Assembly (NCBI RefSeq): GCF_900101595.1
Contig: NZ_FMYY01000020.1
Location: 1 to 64,000 of the forward strand
DNA from: Paenibacillus sp. cl123
Lineage (GTDB): Bacteria; Bacillota; Bacilli; Paenibacillales; NBRC-103111
Direction: 5' to 3'
Length of the DNA: 64,000 bases
Shown here: in pieces, positions 1-7,948 of the stretch
Layout: each line of letters opens with the position of its first letter
Numbering within the stretch: the first letter of the stretch is position 1
The notes under the pieces: generated by a model
Seen by the model: only the letters and a program-made list of their open reading frames with translations
Told to the model about the DNA's origin: nothing
Databases searched by the model: none
Translations under genes and position numbers: made by a program

Positions 1-195
1 TTATGCGAAGCGGCCTGGGCAATCGCTCGTACGAGAAACAACGGTTTATCCACGAAATTTTGGAAGATCGCATCAAGGCGTGGAAAGAAGAAAGCTTGCA
101 TTGCTGTTGCACGAACCATACTGGTCATTGCCTATAACATGCTTAAAAACAAAGAAGCTTACCTAGAAGGCGGACCAAAAAAACGAGCAAGTTAA
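1..195 (+). pseudogene. IS110-family transposase, C-terminal fragment (5' part outside window)
   Basis: Reading frame 1 is open from the first base to the TAA at 193-195 and encodes about 64 residues. The translation contains AAWAIARTRN, KFWKIASRRGKKKA, IAVARTILVIAYNMLK and a basic tail GGPKKRAS. This is the C-terminal end of the Transposase_20 domain of IS110/IS116/IS902 transposases, DEDD-type recombinases that excise and insert elements without terminal inverted repeats. The start lies outside the window, so it cannot be said whether the full gene is intact. No terminal inverted repeat is visible downstream, which is normal for this family. Family assignment is recognition of the motif pattern. 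Confidence 0.75.
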
Positions 196-520
196 TTATT
201 GTTACCAACTTATAGACAGGATAAACATGGACTCATTGAAATGGAGATCCCGGGCATTGTATTGCCTAAAAACAGAAAATCGCACACTCATCTGTTTAAC
301 GTATTTTCACAGAAAAACCGTGCAAATGCCCCGCGACTGGCGCTCAAACTATAGCTTTTATGCGAAAAATCGTATACACGTCCCCAATTTGCGATTGCGC
401 TATCCGTATTTATACGAAAAACCGCCCATCTCGCCACAGCGGCGGTCAAACCTCCGATTTGTAAAAGTCATCGCTACCGCGCCGCCCCTTCATAGCCGCA
501 TCTCCGGCCTGCACGCCCAT
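196..520. other. Intergenic, no supported gene
   Basis: This 325-base stretch follows the IS110 transposase stop and precedes the convergent larC2 stop. The plus-strand ORF at 227-577 has no ribosome site, no recognisable domain and overlaps the larC2 gene. Two related segments with TTATGCGAAAAATCG (358-372) and TTATACGAAAAACCG (410-424) are present but too short to interpret. The right boundary of the IS element is probably within this region but cannot be placed. Confidence 0.5.
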
Positions 521-997
521 TTAATCCTCCCGCGTGTCCAAAAACAATCGCCTCACCTCGTCATACACCTGCTTTAACGGCACCTGGTGGGCTTTAGCCG
601 CTTGCTCGCATTCCTTGAACTCAGGCGCGAATTGCACCATCCGGCCGTCATGGAAGGCCGCTTTTACGTGAATCGTCCCCCACCGAGTGTCGACCGGTAT
701 AAACTCCCTTCCCAGCCGATGGCATTCCGCCCTCACATACCGCAACCCGATCGTCGTCGTCTCCGAGAAGATGATCTCCTCAAGCTCCCCGGCTTTCCTT
801 TCGGTTGTCAGCACGTTGAGCATGACGCCCGGACGTCCCTTCTTCATAATAATCGGAATCCAGTACACATCGTTGGCTCCGGCTCCCAGCAGCTTGTCGG
901 TAATATAAGAAGTAAATTCCGGATTCATATCGTCCAGATTGGCCTGAATAATCAGCATCCCCGTATCCACGTGCTCCGTTCGGTGGTCAAATGCCAT
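521..997 (-). CDS. larC2: LarC2-like nickel-insertion (pincer cofactor) protein, stand-alone C-terminal domain
   Basis: The product of about 158 aa matches the C-terminal half (DUF111/LarC2) of LarC, the CTP-dependent nickel insertase that finishes the nickel-pincer nucleotide cofactor of lactate racemase-type enzymes. Visible family features are IIQANLDDMNPEF near the N-terminus, ITDKLLGAGANDVYWIPIIMKKGRPG, and TTIGLRYVRAECHRL. The start was set at the ATG at 997 because AAGGGGAGGA (1007-1016) lies 9 nt upstream of it. The same site abuts the upstream ATG at 1006, and the longer start at 1027 has none. Full LarC is about 400 aa, so the LarC1 half is absent. The upstream neighbour is the divergent M23 gene, and no larA, larB or larE is nearby. 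In some lactobacilli larC1 and larC2 are joined by ribosomal frameshifting, but no larC1 sequence is present here to frameshift from. The role is inferred from family only. Confidence 0.75.
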   Translation of the reverse strand: MAFDHRTEHVDTGMLIIQANLDDMNPEFTSYITDKLLGAGANDVYWIPIIMKKGRPGVMLNVLTTERKAGELEEIIFSETTTIGLRYVRAECHRLGREFIPVDTRWGTIHVKAAFHDGRMVQFAPEFKECEQAAKAHQVPLKQVYDEVRRLFLDTRED

Positions 998-1124
998 CTC
1001 TATCATTCCTCCCCTTCCCAGCATCATATCAAACTTGTTCCGGGATAAAAAGCCAGCGGCGCGCGCAAGCTAACTTTACCGACTTAAGCGAAGACTCGCA
1101 TCAAGCAGCAGGAGGAAATTGTTC

Positions 1125-2195
1125 ATGGTATTCCCTGGCACAAAACCTATCGCCGGCTGGGTTTGCGGCGCTTTGCTCGCAGCCGGCATCTGGAGCGGCA
1201 TCCCCCAGTCGGGTTACGCAGCAGCCGCGGCCCCTGCAAAGCCGGCGGCGCCAACGCCCGCCAAGCCGAAGACCTCGGGCAATATGAAAGCCGTCTTCGC
1301 CGAACGCAAGGATATGTTAGATAAGATCAGCGCGCTGACGGGTATTCCGTGGTACACGCTGGCTGCTATCGATCAATACGAACGCACTATCAATATCGCC
1401 AAAAAAAGAACGGTTCCGGGCGGCTTGATTGCCATCCACTTCACAGATCTGCAGTGGGGAGGGATCATGAATCCGGATCATGAGGATCAAAATTTAACCA
1501 GTATCGCCTTCTTCGGCGGACTGGGGCAGGATGGCTCGGGCGACGGGCTCGCGGACCGGGCCAATGAGATGGACCGGCTGTATGCGATGGCCCGCTATTT
1601 GCTGCAGCGGGGCACGGCTCAGGAAGACTTAAAAATTGCCTTGTGGGAGTATTATCAAAATACGCGCAGCGTCGAGCGCATCCAGCAGTTCTCCGCCATC
1701 TATGCAGCCTCGGACACGCTGGACCTGCACGAGCATTGCTTCGTGCTGCCGCTCCGCTCGGATTATTCCTACCGCAGCACCTGGGGCGCAAGCCGCGGCT
1801 GGGGCGGGTACCGGATTCATGAAGGAACGGATCTGTTCGCCGGCCATGGCGTGCCCGTTCGGAGCGCCACCTATGGCATCGTGGAAATTATGGGGTGGAA
1901 TCCTTACGGAGGCTGGCGCATCGGCATACGCGATCTGAACAACGTGTATCATTATTACGCCCATCTGTCCGGTTTCAACAAAAAGGAGATCAGCACGGGC
2001 ACCGTCGTCAAGCCCGGTCAGGTTATCGGCTGGGTAGGAAGCTCAGGCTACGGAAAGCCGGGAACGAGCGGCAAATTCCCTCCACATCTGCATTACGGCT
2101 TATATCGGGACAACGGGCTAACGGACTGGTCTTTCGATCCTTATCCGCATCTGCGCAAATGGGAACGCGAGGAAGGCTTGCGTAAACGCAAATAA
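1125..2195 (+). CDS. Secreted M23-family peptidoglycan endopeptidase
   Basis: The protein of about 356 aa has an N-terminal signal peptide (hydrophobic WVCGALLAAGIW, probable cleavage near GYAAAAA) followed by an Ala/Pro/Lys-rich linker. Residues about 50-205 form an all-helical region with WYTLAAIDQYERT that I do not assign. The C-terminal 140 residues are a Peptidase_M23 (LytM/lysostaphin-type) domain: HEGTD carries the first zinc ligands, and HLHYG near the C-terminus is the HxH catalytic/zinc motif. Such enzymes cut stem-peptide cross-links in the cell wall. The ATG at 1125 is preceded by GGAGG (1111-1115) at 9 nt. The in-frame TTG at 1119 is too close to that site. It is divergent from larC2 and probably monocistronic, ending at a hairpin around 2372-2430. 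Confidence 0.85.
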   Translation: MVFPGTKPIAGWVCGALLAAGIWSGIPQSGYAAAAAPAKPAAPTPAKPKTSGNMKAVFAERKDMLDKISALTGIPWYTLAAIDQYERTINIAKKRTVPGGLIAIHFTDLQWGGIMNPDHEDQNLTSIAFFGGLGQDGSGDGLADRANEMDRLYAMARYLLQRGTAQEDLKIALWEYYQNTRSVERIQQFSAIYAASDTLDLHEHCFVLPLRSDYSYRSTWGASRGWGGYRIHEGTDLFAGHGVPVRSATYGIVEIMGWNPYGGWRIGIRDLNNVYHYYAHLSGFNKKEISTGTVVKPGQVIGWVGSSGYGKPGTSGKFPPHLHYGLYRDNGLTDWSFDPYPHLRKWEREEGLRKRK

Positions 2196-2371
2196 GCCCA
2201 AGCCCAACATACCAGCACTAGTCCAAATGGACAAACAACGGATCAAGCCATTTCGACGTCGAAGCCACCGGAGAGAAAGACGGAGGAATGGGTTCGCCGC
2301 CCGACAAGTCGGGCCCAAAAAAAGCACGAGTAACGCGTATATGATGATTCAATAAAGTATTCAAAACCCTC

Positions 2372-2430
2372 AAAGCCTCAGTTTTGCCAATGGAAGGTCC
2401 AAATCGGCCTTGGCTGACGGGGCTTTTATT
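2372..2430 (+). terminator. Probable rho-independent terminator downstream of the M23 gene
   Basis: AAAGCC-TCAG at the left pairs with CTGA-(cg)-GGGCTTT at the right, and inside it GCC/GGC and AAGG/CCTT add a second stem. The right arm runs into CTTTTATTT. It sits about 180 nt after the peptidase stop, in the convergent gap before arsR. Confidence 0.5.
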
Positions 2431-2466
2431 TCCCCTCCAAGCTGGGCCAGACCGGCAAAACAAGAG

Positions 2467-2496
2467 AAAAGCCCGCCCGGCGAACCGGACAGGCTT
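2467..2496 (-). terminator. Rho-independent terminator of the arsR gene
   Basis: On the minus strand AAGCCTGTCCGG, a TTCG tetraloop and CCGGGCGGGCTT form a 12-bp stem (two G-U pairs) followed by TTTTC. It begins 5 nt after the arsR stop codon. Confidence 0.85.
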
Positions 2497-2500
2497 AGCT

Positions 2501-2863
2501 TCATGTATGCTTCATATGCTGAAGCATCTGGACGAAGATTTGTTCAATATGCTCGTCGTCGAGCGAATAAAAGACGGTCTTGCCTTCCTTGCGCCGCTTC
2601 ACGATCCGCAGATTGCGAAGGTAGCGGAGCTGATGGGAGACGGCCGACTGCCCCATATCGAGCACTTGGGTAATATCATGCACACAAAGCTCCTGCTGCA
2701 GCAGCGTATGAATAATTTTGACCCGGGTCGGATCGCCCAGCGCTTTGAAAATATCCGCAAGCCCTCCAGCCGTCGCTTCCCCGATCAGATTGCGCTTCAG
2801 CTCAGCGAGCCCGGACGTGCCTTCACAGGTATCGTCGCATTGCTCCTGCACGATGTTGCTCAT
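2501..2863 (-). CDS. ArsR/SmtB-family metal-sensing repressor (zinc-type alpha5 site)
   Basis: A 120-aa winged-helix repressor. Helix-turn-helix region: ALGDPTRVKIIHTLL, then ELCVHDITQVLDMGQSAVSHQLRYLR and the wing KRRKEGKTVFYSL. The C-terminal helix shows D-x-H-x10-H-x2-H (DDEH...QHMKH), exactly the spacing of the alpha5 zinc site of CzrA/SmtB. Cysteines at CDDTC near the N-terminus and in ELC resemble the alpha3N site of CadC/SmtB, so both sites may be present. Metal binding should release the DNA. The start at 2863 has AAGGAAGGGCGG upstream; the longer TTG start at 2884 has none. The gene stands alone, and no metal exporter adjoins it. The regulator class is well supported, the metal is inferred. 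Confidence 0.85.
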   Translation of the reverse strand: MSNIVQEQCDDTCEGTSGLAELKRNLIGEATAGGLADIFKALGDPTRVKIIHTLLQQELCVHDITQVLDMGQSAVSHQLRYLRNLRIVKRRKEGKTVFYSLDDEHIEQIFVQMLQHMKHT

Positions 2864-2907
2864 CTCGCACCGCCCTTCCTTCAAGCAAATGGATTCCTCT
2901 ATACGAC

Positions 2908-2913
2908 ATTATA
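2908..2913 (-). promoter_or_regulatory. Extended -10 promoter element of arsR
   Basis: On the minus strand TGGTATAAT is a perfect extended -10 box located about 45 nt upstream of the arsR start codon, inside the short gap after the DUF445 gene. A convincing -35 box is not visible. The element suggests arsR is transcribed independently of the upstream gene. Confidence 0.55.
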
Positions 2914-2925
2914 CCATGCCTGCGC

Positions 2926-4188
2926 TTAGATAAGGGCCCGGACTCCAAATAAGACGAGGCCGATCAAAAATCCGCAGATCGCCCCGTTCACCCGAATCCA
3001 CTGCAGATCCTTGCCGATTTTGTCTTCCATCAGGGAGATCAAGGTGGCATTGTCGAACTTGTCCACATTCTCATGAATAAGCTTGCCGATGAGATGATGG
3101 TTTTCGCCGATCCAATGGGTCAGACCGGTGCGGATAAATGTCTCCAGGCTGTGCATGGCGGCAGCGTCCGATTTCAGCTTGTGCAGCATGCGCTTCAGAT
3201 AAGGAATCATGTACTCCTCGGCAAAGCGCTCCCCGCGGACAAAATCGGTCAGCCTGGAGCGGATGCTCTGCACGACCCGGGCCGTCTTGTCGGACAGCTC
3301 CAGTCCGTCCAGCAGCTCGCGCTTCCAGGATTCAATCGCCTCGCGTTGCTCCTCGGTCTGGCCGAACGACTGCAGAGCTTGGCGCAGCTCGCCAAGCACC
3401 CAGCGGCGGTTGCCGTCCTGGGCATTTTTCAGCCGGATAATCTCGCGGAGCAGCTGTTCCTGGATCATGCCGCCCAGCTTATCCTCGTTCACGAACCCGG
3501 CAAAGGCGTTCATTGCAAAGGACATAAACCCGCCTCCGGTATTCATCTGCGATACCGCATTAACAGCCAGCGCGCCGAGCCGGTTTCGCGTGTCCGTACG
3601 GCTTACCAGATCGTAGACGAGATCCAGCAGTCCGTTCAGCGCCTTCTCGTCATATTGGCGATCAACCGCATACCGTACCCCTGTCTGCAGCAGCTGAGGG
3701 ACATCCAGCTCATCCGCATAGCGGCGCAGCTCCTTCTCCGCCAGACCCGCTGCCTCGTCCCACGGAATCTGCTCCAGCACCGTCTCGACCAGCTTCAGCA
3801 AAGCTTCCTTGGCCTGCTCCGTGCCCACCTGCCGATCAAGCAGCTCCAGCAGCCGCTCGCCGATCTGCAGCGTCTCCAGCTTGGCGGTCATGCTTTCCTT
3901 GCTGAGCAGCTCATTTTGCACCGTCGATACCAGCGCCTGCGTGACCCGCTCCCGGTTCTTCGGCAGCAGCGCCGTATGGGGGATCGGGATGCCAAGCGGA
4001 TGCCGGAACAGCGCCGTCACCGCGAACCAGTCCGCAAGACCGCCGACCAGACCCGCCTCGAAGCCGCTTTGCAGAAATCTTACCCATGGGATCGCAGCCG
4101 CCCAAGGGATGGTCAGCACAAATCCCGCAAACATGACGATGAGGGAAATGACTGCCGTGTATCCTGCTTTCCCTTTCTTGTTCCTCAT
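2926..4188 (-). CDS. DUF445 family membrane protein
   Basis: A 420-aa protein with one N-terminal hydrophobic segment (about residues 12-38) and one at the extreme C-terminus (ICGFLIGLVLFGV), with a long, charged, mostly helical region between. The N-terminal signature GFEAGLVGGLADWFAVTALFRHP followed by IPIPHTALLPKNRERV is diagnostic of DUF445 (YjiN/YheB-like). The role of the family is not established; in spore formers some members are sporulation-associated. The start ATG has AGGGAGGGGAAGG just upstream. It is encoded upstream of arsR in the same direction, but arsR has its own promoter. Confidence 0.8.
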   Translation of the reverse strand: MRNKKGKAGYTAVISLIVMFAGFVLTIPWAAAIPWVRFLQSGFEAGLVGGLADWFAVTALFRHPLGIPIPHTALLPKNRERVTQALVSTVQNELLSKESMTAKLETLQIGERLLELLDRQVGTEQAKEALLKLVETVLEQIPWDEAAGLAEKELRRYADELDVPQLLQTGVRYAVDRQYDEKALNGLLDLVYDLVSRTDTRNRLGALAVNAVSQMNTGGGFMSFAMNAFAGFVNEDKLGGMIQEQLLREIIRLKNAQDGNRRWVLGELRQALQSFGQTEEQREAIESWKRELLDGLELSDKTARVVQSIRSRLTDFVRGERFAEEYMIPYLKRMLHKLKSDAAAMHSLETFIRTGLTHWIGENHHLIGKLIHENVDKFDNATLISLMEDKIGKDLQWIRVNGAICGFLIGLVLFGVRALI

Positions 4189-4426
4189 GCCTTCCCCTCC
4201 CTGCTTGCATCTCTCCTATGTTGTCTGAAATCCATGATACTGGTAGGATGCCACTTTTTCAATAGGAGTATCACCGGGACAGCCGAGCGCCCTCAAGCAG
4301 TATTACCCTTCCTGCTATAAATACGAAGCGCAGCCGGGCCTAAGCAAGCGCCTCCGCATGACAAAGACGGCAGAGCCTGAGCCCCGCCGCCTTCGCCATT
4401 TATGTTTCTTGATGCAGGGCTTCGCG

Positions 4427-5227
4427 TTAGAAACCCCGGTTGCGCAGCCAGCGCTCGCAGGCGGCCGTCCATGGCTCCGCGTACGGGTGCTCCGGCGCAA
4501 GCCCCAGGCCGTGCCGGCCGCTCTCGTAGCTGTGCAGCTCGAACGGCACCCCGTTGCGGCGCAGCGCCGCGGCGAAGTACAGCGCGTTCTCTACAGGCAC
4601 TGACGCATCATCGGACGTATGCCAGATGAACGCCGGCGGTGTTTCGGGACTCACCTGCAGCTCCAGGCTGAGCGCCTTCACGAGCTCTTGGGGCGCTTCT
4701 TCTCCGATGAGGTTATTCTTCGAGCCTTGATGACCGAACTCGGGGAGCAGGCTGATGACCGGATAGCAGAGGATCGCCAGATCCGGCCTCGTCGACTGCC
4801 GCTGCAGCAGGTCTTCCGCCGCCTCGTCTCCCGGCTCGAACAGCACGCTGGCCGAGGCCGCCAGATGGCCGCCCGCAGAGAAGCCCAGAATACCGATACG
4901 CCCCGAATCGATCCCCCATGCTTCCGCATTCGCTCTGACGATCCGGATCGCCTGCTTGGCATCTCCTAGCGGAGCCGGGTGCTTGGACGGCGCCACCCGG
5001 TAATCCAGGACGAAGGCCGAGATGCCGATCCGGTTAAGCCACTCGGCTACGGGCCGCCCTTCGTGATCCGCTCTCTTGACGTAACCGCCTCCCGGGCATA
5101 CGATGACGGCGGGATGATGCTCCCCTTCCCCGGCTGGCAGCAGGTACGGAGTTAACGTCGGCTGCTCCTCCTCCACATCCGGCTGCCGGTCAGGCAGCTC
5201 CTGCGGCCATACTTTCATCACAGACAT
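4427..5227 (-). CDS. Alpha/beta hydrolase, acetyl-esterase/lipase type
   Basis: A 266-aa cytosolic hydrolase without signal peptide. VCPGGGYVKRADHEG is the oxyanion-hole strand typical of BD-FAE/acetylxylan-esterase-like enzymes. GFSAGGHLAAS holds the catalytic serine, HTSDDASVPVENAL the acid residue and YESGRHGLG the histidine. These enzymes usually remove acetyl or short acyl groups from sugars or small esters. The start is supported by AAAGGGG about 9 nt upstream. It appears to be a single-gene unit between DUF445 and the VanZ-like gene. Substrate cannot be told from sequence. Confidence 0.8.
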   Translation of the reverse strand: MSVMKVWPQELPDRQPDVEEEQPTLTPYLLPAGEGEHHPAVIVCPGGGYVKRADHEGRPVAEWLNRIGISAFVLDYRVAPSKHPAPLGDAKQAIRIVRANAEAWGIDSGRIGILGFSAGGHLAASASVLFEPGDEAAEDLLQRQSTRPDLAILCYPVISLLPEFGHQGSKNNLIGEEAPQELVKALSLELQVSPETPPAFIWHTSDDASVPVENALYFAAALRRNGVPFELHSYESGRHGLGLAPEHPYAEPWTAACERWLRNRGF

Positions 5228-5395
5228 CTGAACATTCCCCTTTCGATGCTTGGCAAGATTGTGGCCGGCCGTTCTGCCGGAACCAGCTTCCTGTTCGTAT
5301 TCGACATCGTGCGGCTTGTTCCTTCCTGAATCTGCCTGCTTTTCAAGGATTGCCTCAGCCTTCGTTGACCGAGCATGCGGAGTGCGTGTTCGGAC

Positions 5396-6334
5396 TCAGT
5401 TCCAAAAGTATTTCATCTTCCTATAACCGACATCCCATATTTTTTCGTTCCCTTCAACGGTTATCCTAATCTCGCTCCCCGCCTCGACAGGAATCTTAAA
5501 CATCGCCGGGAACAGTTCCGGATAAAGACGTTGATCCTCGCCAGAGCTGGTCAATACCTCCCGTCCATTGACGGAAACACGGATGCTTCCAGCGTAGTCC
5601 GTTTGTTCAGGCATCCCGTAATTTAAGAAGAAAATCATCTCCTCTTTACTCGCGTATGTGAACGTTTTTAAATGTTCATTCCCGACATCATACATATTAT
5701 AGCGAGGGATTACGTCTTGACCACTTAATGTAAAGCGATTCGGTTTTATTCCGGCTGATAAGATTCCGGAGTTGTCCATCAATTCGTTTATGGCGACAAA
5801 CGGACCTTCTTCTTTAGTTAACGCTTTATCCACAATCCCACACAATCCCCATAACCCAGCTAAAAGAAACACAGAGGAGATAGCAGTTATTATGATATTG
5901 CGCCAACCATTTTTTGAACGAAAACCAAGCTTATACGCCCCAAAACCGACTGCTGCGCCTAATGAGTTTTGAATGGCGTCGTTAATATCAAAGCTGCCGA
6001 GAAACGAAAGTGCCTGTACAGTTTCCAGTACGATAATCGACAAAAAGAACAATGTAAGGAATCGAACAAAAGTGATCCGATATAACAAGGGAATCAGTAT
6101 ACCAAAAGGAATAAAAGCTATGGTGTTCCCAAAATCTACAATATCCATGAGCGTAGGATGTAGAAGATCAGATATAGTTGGCAGCGTGAAGAAATTGTCA
6201 GGTAAGAAGATAAAAGTGTAGCCATCGGCTCGCTCGGAGGCACCTGTTCTACCGAAAGCGAAAAACATAAAATAAAGAATTATAACGGTATAGAGTATGG
6301 TTAAGGTAAGCATAATCTTACGTTGTTTTGTCAT
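5396..6334 (-). CDS. VanZ-like family membrane protein
   Basis: A 312-aa protein. Residues about 8-140 form a VanZ-like domain with four hydrophobic segments (LTLTILYTVIILYFMFFAFG, FGNTIAFIPFGILIPLL, FLTLFFLSIIVLETVQ, and a helix after the DINDAIQNSLGAAVGF motif). A further membrane helix lies around 150-170, followed by a roughly 140-residue soluble C-terminal region presumably outside the cell. VanZ proteins are linked to low-level teicoplanin resistance, but most homologues have no known role. The start at 6334 was chosen because AAGGAG lies 6 nt upstream; the longest frame begins about 260 nt earlier without a site. The gene is noticeably more AT-rich than the flanking genes. Confidence 0.75.
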   Translation of the reverse strand: MTKQRKIMLTLTILYTVIILYFMFFAFGRTGASERADGYTFIFLPDNFFTLPTISDLLHPTLMDIVDFGNTIAFIPFGILIPLLYRITFVRFLTLFFLSIIVLETVQALSFLGSFDINDAIQNSLGAAVGFGAYKLGFRSKNGWRNIIITAISSVFLLAGLWGLCGIVDKALTKEEGPFVAINELMDNSGILSAGIKPNRFTLSGQDVIPRYNMYDVGNEHLKTFTYASKEEMIFFLNYGMPEQTDYAGSIRVSVNGREVLTSSGEDQRLYPELFPAMFKIPVEAGSEIRITVEGNEKIWDVGYRKMKYFWN

Positions 6335-6803
6335 GATTAACTCCTTTGCCGCGGGGATATTTCCTGGAAACTGAACTTGCTGCCCCGACCTGCATTGAAC
6401 CCTTGCTTTACATTTAAGCTTTGCGCTGCGGTCTGGCTCCGCGCTTTTTGGTTGTGTTCTCGTCGTCATTGAGCAGCAAAATACCATTCCTAAAGAATCA
6501 CGAAAAAAGAGCAAATTAAATATAAATTCGCTGAAAAATCCACCTTCCATACTTATCTGCAAGGAGGATTTCCCTTTTCCAGGTATTAGTTTAAACAATG
6601 CAAGTATAGCTTCACTGCCTTACACATTGACGGCGGTGAAAGAGTTCAATTCAACTCTGAACGCCGTTATGGGCAGCTAAGTTTTTTATGGGGACAATTT
6701 GGGGACAAAAGCTATTTCCGAGAAACCCCTTATCAATCAAAGCTTTAGCATCCCGCGGCGAATGAGGATCAATAGCCTATGTTCCCGTTGATGGAGCATG
6801 CAG
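6335..6803. other. Non-coding gap with short repeats; possible integration scar
   Basis: No gene is supported in these 469 bases. An imperfect inverted repeat with ACGGCG...AGAGTT and AACTCT...CGCCGT arms lies at about 6629-6668. The 9-mer TGGGGACAA occurs twice, at 6689-6697 and 6700-6708. That kind of tandem motif is often seen at the 3' end of Firmicute tyrosine-integrase genes, so this could be a decayed prophage edge, but no integrase domain is readable on either strand. Confidence 0.35.
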
Positions 6804-7187
6804 TCACTTCTGTATCATCTGAATCAGGTTGCCGCATGTATCGTCGAACACGGCTATTGTGAATTCGCCCATTGTTGTCGGCTTCATAGTAAACTTCACA
6901 CCTTTGTCCAATAACCGTTGATACTCTTGGTGAATATCAGCAACGCCAAACATGGTCGCCGGGATGCCATCCTCCGATATTTTCTTTTGATAATCTTTGG
7001 CGGCAGGATGGTCATTCGGTTCGAGGACAAGCTCGGTACCGTCCTGCTCATCGGGAGAAACGACCGTGATCCACCTGAATTTTCCCATGGGGACGTCATG
7101 CTTTTTTACAAATCCGAGCGTCTCCGTATAGAACGCCAACGCCTTGTCCTGATCTTGAACGAATAAACTGGTCACGATGATTTTCAT
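6804..7187 (-). CDS. VOC-family (glyoxalase/bleomycin-resistance-like) protein
   Basis: A 127-aa protein with the paired beta-alpha-beta-beta-beta modules of the vicinal oxygen chelate fold: KIIVTSLFVQDQDKALAFYTETLGF opens module 1 and MFGVADIHQEYQRLLDKGV module 2, ending FDDTCGNLIQMIQ. Members include glyoxalases, dioxygenases and drug-binding resistance proteins; this one most resembles small uncharacterised lyase-like proteins. AGGAGGA sits 6 nt upstream of the ATG at 7187, so the longer frame to 7259 is rejected. It follows an ArsR-type regulator by 62 nt and probably shares its transcript. Confidence 0.8.
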   Translation of the reverse strand: MKIIVTSLFVQDQDKALAFYTETLGFVKKHDVPMGKFRWITVVSPDEQDGTELVLEPNDHPAAKDYQKKISEDGIPATMFGVADIHQEYQRLLDKGVKFTMKPTTMGEFTIAVFDDTCGNLIQMIQK

Positions 7188-7249
7188 CCATATTCCTCCT
7201 TTGATATTACAGCATTGGCACTGTGCGAGTATCTGGCTTGGGTCTGAAT

Positions 7250-7528
7250 TTATATCCATCCTTCCAGCAAATGTTTAAGCGGTTCGTTGTTGAATACAAG
7301 CACTCGATATTTTCCCTTTTTTTCTGACTTTACGAGCCCTGCTTCTTCCAATACGGATAGATGTTTAGCTATCGCCTGCCGCGTGATGGAAAGGTCATGC
7401 TTCGTAATAAGACGAACGGTAAGCTCGTACAATGTTTGCTCATTGCGTTCGGCCAGCTCGTCTAATATAAGCCGGCGCGTGGACTCGCCAAGAGCTTTGA
7501 ATATAGCGTCATTTTTCTCCTTATTCAT
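7250..7528 (-). CDS. ArsR-family winged-helix regulator, likely autoregulated
   Basis: A regulator of about 92 aa: IFKALGESTRRLILDELAER, then LSITRQAIAKHLSVLEEAGLVKSEKKGKYRVLVFN, and a short C-terminus EPLKHLLEGWI. It lacks the Cys/His clusters of metal sensors and resembles the YdfF/SdpR-like branch that pairs with small VOC or activator proteins. The ATG at 7528 lies only 7 nt from a perfect -10 box and has no ribosome site, which suggests a leaderless or nearly leaderless message. The TTG at 7546 would lie upstream of the predicted transcription start. It precedes the VOC gene, which it probably controls together with itself. Confidence 0.8.
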   Translation of the reverse strand: MNKEKNDAIFKALGESTRRLILDELAERNEQTLYELTVRLITKHDLSITRQAIAKHLSVLEEAGLVKSEKKGKYRVLVFNNEPLKHLLEGWI

Positions 7529-7535
7529 AACATGG

Positions 7536-7565
7536 ATTATAGGCAACTCCGGAGTTGCATGTCAA
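7536..7565 (-). promoter_or_regulatory. Consensus promoter with 16-bp palindromic operator in the spacer
   Basis: On the minus strand TTGACA (7565-7560) and TATAAT (7541-7536) are both perfect and separated by 18 nt. The spacer contains GCAACTCCGGAGTTGC (7543-7558), a perfect 16-bp palindrome. A repressor bound there would block RNA polymerase directly, so it is the expected operator of the ArsR-type regulator encoded 8 nt downstream. Confidence 0.85.
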
Positions 7566-7768
7566 GCACAAGCAACTGAAAGCTGCATGTATGACAACAG
7601 CAATCTGAATAAGTTTAAAGCCTCATAATTGAACTCGAAATAGCTGCTCGAATACAGAAAAAGGAAGGAGCTGTCTCAAAAAAGGGCTTCTCGCATGATG
7701 ATGCAAGGAAAGCACCAGGCAGTAAGGGAAAACCGTAGTATGCCTTCCTGTCCGGCAGCCAAATAGGG

Positions 7769-7843
7769 GATTTGTATGGAAATCCGTACAACGAGCCCCG
7801 ACCTAATGGCCAATACTGGAGATTTGTATGGAAATCCTTACAA
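7769..7843. repeat. Two direct copies of a 23-bp motif
   Basis: GATTTGTATGGAAATCC followed by GTACAA (7769-7791) and by TTACAA (7821-7843): 22 of 23 bases match, spaced 52 bp start to start. Each copy includes GGATTT/GAGATTT against AAATCC, a short inverted repeat. No function is apparent; it could be a dispersed intergenic repeat. Confidence 0.7.
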
Positions 7844-7948
7844 CATACTCCGCCCCTCATCCACCATGTGGAATTTGGACAGATATTAACATGTCTCAAG
7901 GCACAACTCCAGCGTGAAAATGAGCAGCGGCAAATATTGTGTCCTTAG

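Noticed and set aside
227..577. Plus-strand frame of 116 codons after the IS110 remnant
   Set aside because: No ribosome site or domain, and it overlaps the larC2 3' end.
2299..2314. GCCCGACAAGTCGGGC as a terminator
   Set aside because: It is followed by A residues on the plus strand and preceded by T residues on the minus strand, so the tract is on the wrong side for either direction.
3073..4320. Plus-strand frame of 415 codons
   Set aside because: Antisense to the DUF445 gene, whose signature motifs and ribosome site are clear.
7543..7558. Translation of the arsR gene from TTG at 7546
   Set aside because: The TTG is located inside the operator, upstream of the predicted transcription start.
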